Source of the DNA: an uncultured Erysipelotrichaceae bacterium
Lineage (GTDB): Bacteria > Bacillota_I > Bacilli_A > Erysipelotrichales > Erysipelotrichaceae
Assembly (NCBI GenBank): GCA_902795875.1
Contig: CADBND010000020.1
Location: 1 to 7,124, forward strand
Direction: 5' to 3'
DNA: 7,124 nt
Below, one piece after another: positions 5,811 through 7,124 of this stretch (positions are counted from its first letter, which is position 1; each line of letters opens with the position of its first letter). Both the position numbers and the translations under genes were made by a program. The notes beneath the pieces are model-generated. The model made no database searches. It was not told where the DNA came from and saw only the letters and a list, made by a program, of their open reading frames with translations.

Positions 5811-6682
5811 TATACGGACACCTTTCCTTTTATTGCCGGCCAGGGATCATAATCTAGTACCTTGACATCATCGATCGTGAAATCAAAGATGTTTTTGATC
5901 TCCGGATTCAGCCACAGCTTAGGAAGCGGCCTCGGCTGCCTTGAAAGCTGTTCCTTGATCTGCTCGATATGATCGAGATAGATATGCGCATCACCGAAAG
6001 TATGAATGAACTCATAAGGCTCATAGCCGCACACCTGCGCCACCATCGCCAGCAGCAGCGCATAGGATGCGATATTGAACGGAACACCCAGAAACAGATC
6101 CGCGGAACGCTGATAGAGCTGGCAGGACAGTTTCTTCTTATCGGCCGAAACATAGAACTGGAAAAACGCATGACAGGGAGGCAAAGCCATCTTATCCACT
6201 TCGCCCGGATTATAAGCTACCACCAGATGTCTTCTGGAATAGGGATCGTTTTTCAGATTCTCGATCAGCTGGCTGATCTGATCGACACCGCCGAAGTCTC
6301 TCCACTGCTTGCCATAGACCGGACCCAGATCTCCCCATTTATCCGCAAAAGCTTCATCCTCGCAGATCTTCCTGATGAACTCCTCCATGCTTTCACCCTG
6401 ATATTCCTCAGACTTCTTATATTTCGCATAAGGCCAGTCATTCCAGATCTTGACATTCTTCAAAGCCAAAGGACGGATATTCGTCTCTCCCTTCAGAAAC
6501 CAGAACAGTTCCTCAAAGATCCCTCTGTAGAACACCTTCTTGGTCGTCAAAAGCGGAAAACCGTCTTCCAGATTCACCCGCATCTGATAACCGAATTTGG
6601 AGATCGTACCCGTACCGGTCCTGTCTCCTCTTTTTTCGCCGTGTTCCAGAACTTCCCGACACAGATCAAGATATTGTTTCAT
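5810..6682 (-). CDS. thyA: Thymidylate synthase (ThyA type)
   Basis: ThyA methylates dUMP to dTMP using methylene-tetrahydrofolate, releasing dihydrofolate for DHFR. It acts as a cytoplasmic homodimer. It has 290 residues against 264 in E. coli; the extra length is an insertion at about 84-115, between IWNDW and GDLGPVYGKQW, like that in the Lactobacillus enzyme. All key residues are present: R21 in GDRTGTGT, R150-R151 from the partner subunit, nucleophile C170 in MALPPCHAFFQFY, QRSAD at 191-195, N203, and H233 and Y235 in GDAHIY. The C-terminus is GKVSV rather than the APVAI/V type, and Trp replaces His in the preceding DPHP motif (DPWP). It starts 5 nt after the HAD stop with AGAGG 8 nt upstream, and overlaps dfr by one base. 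Confidence 0.97.
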   Translation of the reverse strand: MKQYLDLCREVLEHGEKRGDRTGTGTISKFGYQMRVNLEDGFPLLTTKKVFYRGIFEELFWFLKGETNIRPLALKNVKIWNDWPYAKYKKSEEYQGESMEEFIRKICEDEAFADKWGDLGPVYGKQWRDFGGVDQISQLIENLKNDPYSRRHLVVAYNPGEVDKMALPPCHAFFQFYVSADKKKLSCQLYQRSADLFLGVPFNIASYALLLAMVAQVCGYEPYEFIHTFGDAHIYLDHIEQIKEQLSRQPRPLPKLWLNPEIKNIFDFTIDDVKVLDYDPWPAIKGKVSV

Positions 6683-6687
6683 CAGCG

Positions 6688-7124
6688 TTACCTCTTTTTT
6701 TCTTTATTATATACATTTTCCTCATCATTCAGACTCGACTTGATCTTTCGAAGCAGCCTTTTCAGATCCATCCCCTTCTGGCAATAGGTCGCATCAGCGC
6801 ATCCTATCCCCTTTGGCGAAAGCCCGCTTTCCATGAAATACGCATCCATACCGGCCTTCAAAGCACCTTCCACATCGCAGATAGGATCGTTTCCGATCAT
6901 CAGACAATCCTTTGGATCATAGCCGTATTTATCAAGTAAAGCCCTGTAGAATACGCTGTCCGGCTTCTTGAACCCGACATCGGAAGAGATAAAGATATCA
7001 TCGAAAAGATCTTCGATCTTCAGATCCCGCAGTTCCTTCATCGTAAAGATCTTCTGGGCATTGGACAGAAGACAGACCTTCTTTCCCTTTTCCCTAAGCA
7101 TCTCCAGCAGTTCGACCGCATTCC
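6688..7124 (-). CDS. HAD-superfamily hydrolase (haloacid dehalogenase-like phosphatase), N-terminus beyond window edge
   Basis: The visible part is about 144 residues from the 3' end; the ATG at 7101 is internal because the frame stays open to 7124 (NAVELLE before MLREKG). Counting from that Met, motif II is LLSNAQ (S13), motif III GFKKPD (K46), and motif IV GNDPICDV (D72, D76). The missing part should carry the DxDxT nucleophile loop and the cap. The GNDPICDVEGALKAGM arrangement is typical of subfamily I phosphatases related to YjjG, phosphoglycolate or nucleotidase-type enzymes; the substrate cannot be told. The C-terminus is lysine-rich (NKEKKR). It lies 5 nt before thyA, so a nucleotide or phosphorylated side-product as substrate is a reasonable inference. 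Confidence 0.88.
   Translation of the reverse strand, partial: NAVELLEMLREKGKKVCLLSNAQKIFTMKELRDLKIEDLFDDIFISSDVGFKKPDSVFYRALLDKYGYDPKDCLMIGNDPICDVEGALKAGMDAYFMESGLSPKGIGCADATYCQKGMDLKRLLRKIKSSLNDEENVYNKEKKR
6706..6711 (-). promoter_or_regulatory. Possible -10 box of an internal thyA promoter
   Basis: A perfect TATAAT lies in the last codons of the HAD gene, preceded by ATGTA. No acceptable -35 box is seen at 16-18 nt and the TGn extension is out of place, so this may be chance in an AT-rich gene end. Confidence 0.3.

Noticed and set aside
5969..6787. 272-residue open frame on the plus strand opposite thyA and HAD
   Set aside because: It is antisense to two certain genes, lacks a recognisable fold or a good ribosome binding site, and mirrors their codon structure.
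1..7124. CRISPR array, tRNA or rRNA gene, insertion sequence, integration site
   Set aside because: No regularly spaced repeats, cloverleaf-like sequence, transposase motif or direct flanking repeats were seen, and nearly every base is inside a recognised gene.

Overview
The window reads as ordinary chromosomal DNA from a strictly anaerobic, gut-type member of the Bacillota (Erysipelotrichia or Clostridia; the rank below phylum is a guess). The pointers are AGGAGG-type ribosome binding sites, a mid-range GC content, a classic U-tailed terminator, a ferredoxin-linked NfnAB transhydrogenase, a DUF362 protein and a small zinc-ribbon membrane protein of the kind seen in anaerobic Bacillota. All eight genes lie on the minus strand, so transcription runs from high to low coordinates. 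No stretch longer than about 80 bases lacks a gene. I see no RNA gene, insertion sequence, CRISPR array or phage gene.

Region A (7124 to about 5300) is a nucleotide-metabolism operon. It holds the 3' part of a HAD-family phosphatase (cut by the window edge), thymidylate synthase thyA, and dihydrofolate reductase dfr/folA. ThyA turns methylene-THF into DHF, and DHFR recycles DHF to THF. The genes are packed tightly: 5 nt separate HAD from thyA, and thyA and dfr share one base (TAATG). A strong intrinsic terminator begins inside the dfr stop codon and closes the unit.

Region B (about 5300 to 2692) starts with a good extended -10 promoter. It holds a two-helix membrane protein with a four-cysteine zinc ribbon, a DUF362 protein, and an atypical extended-SDR (NAD-dependent epimerase/dehydratase-like) protein. 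A perfect 9-bp hairpin sits between the last two, immediately before the epimerase ribosome binding site. The roles of these three genes are not known from the sequence.

Region C (about 2690 to 1) begins at a well-formed promoter (TTGAGT, 17 nt, TGATATATT). It encodes a classical SDR oxidoreductase, then NfnA (FAD and Asp/Cys3 [2Fe-2S] subunit) and the first 313 residues of NfnB (glutamate-synthase-small-subunit-like). NfnAB couples NADH and reduced ferredoxin to NADP+ reduction by flavin-based electron bifurcation. An SDR at the head of the same operon suggests, but does not prove, a dedicated NAD(P)H-consuming step next to an NADPH source.

The most noteworthy signals are a roughly 3.5-fold excess of GATC across the window, a sharp jump in GC content within nfnB near its NADP-binding motif (positions 1-120), two intercistronic hairpins each placed just before a ribosome binding site, a DHFR with Gln at the usual Arg44 position and an extra Cys-containing tail, and the uncharacterised DUF362/epimerase pair. 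I found no convincing evidence for a wholly new system.
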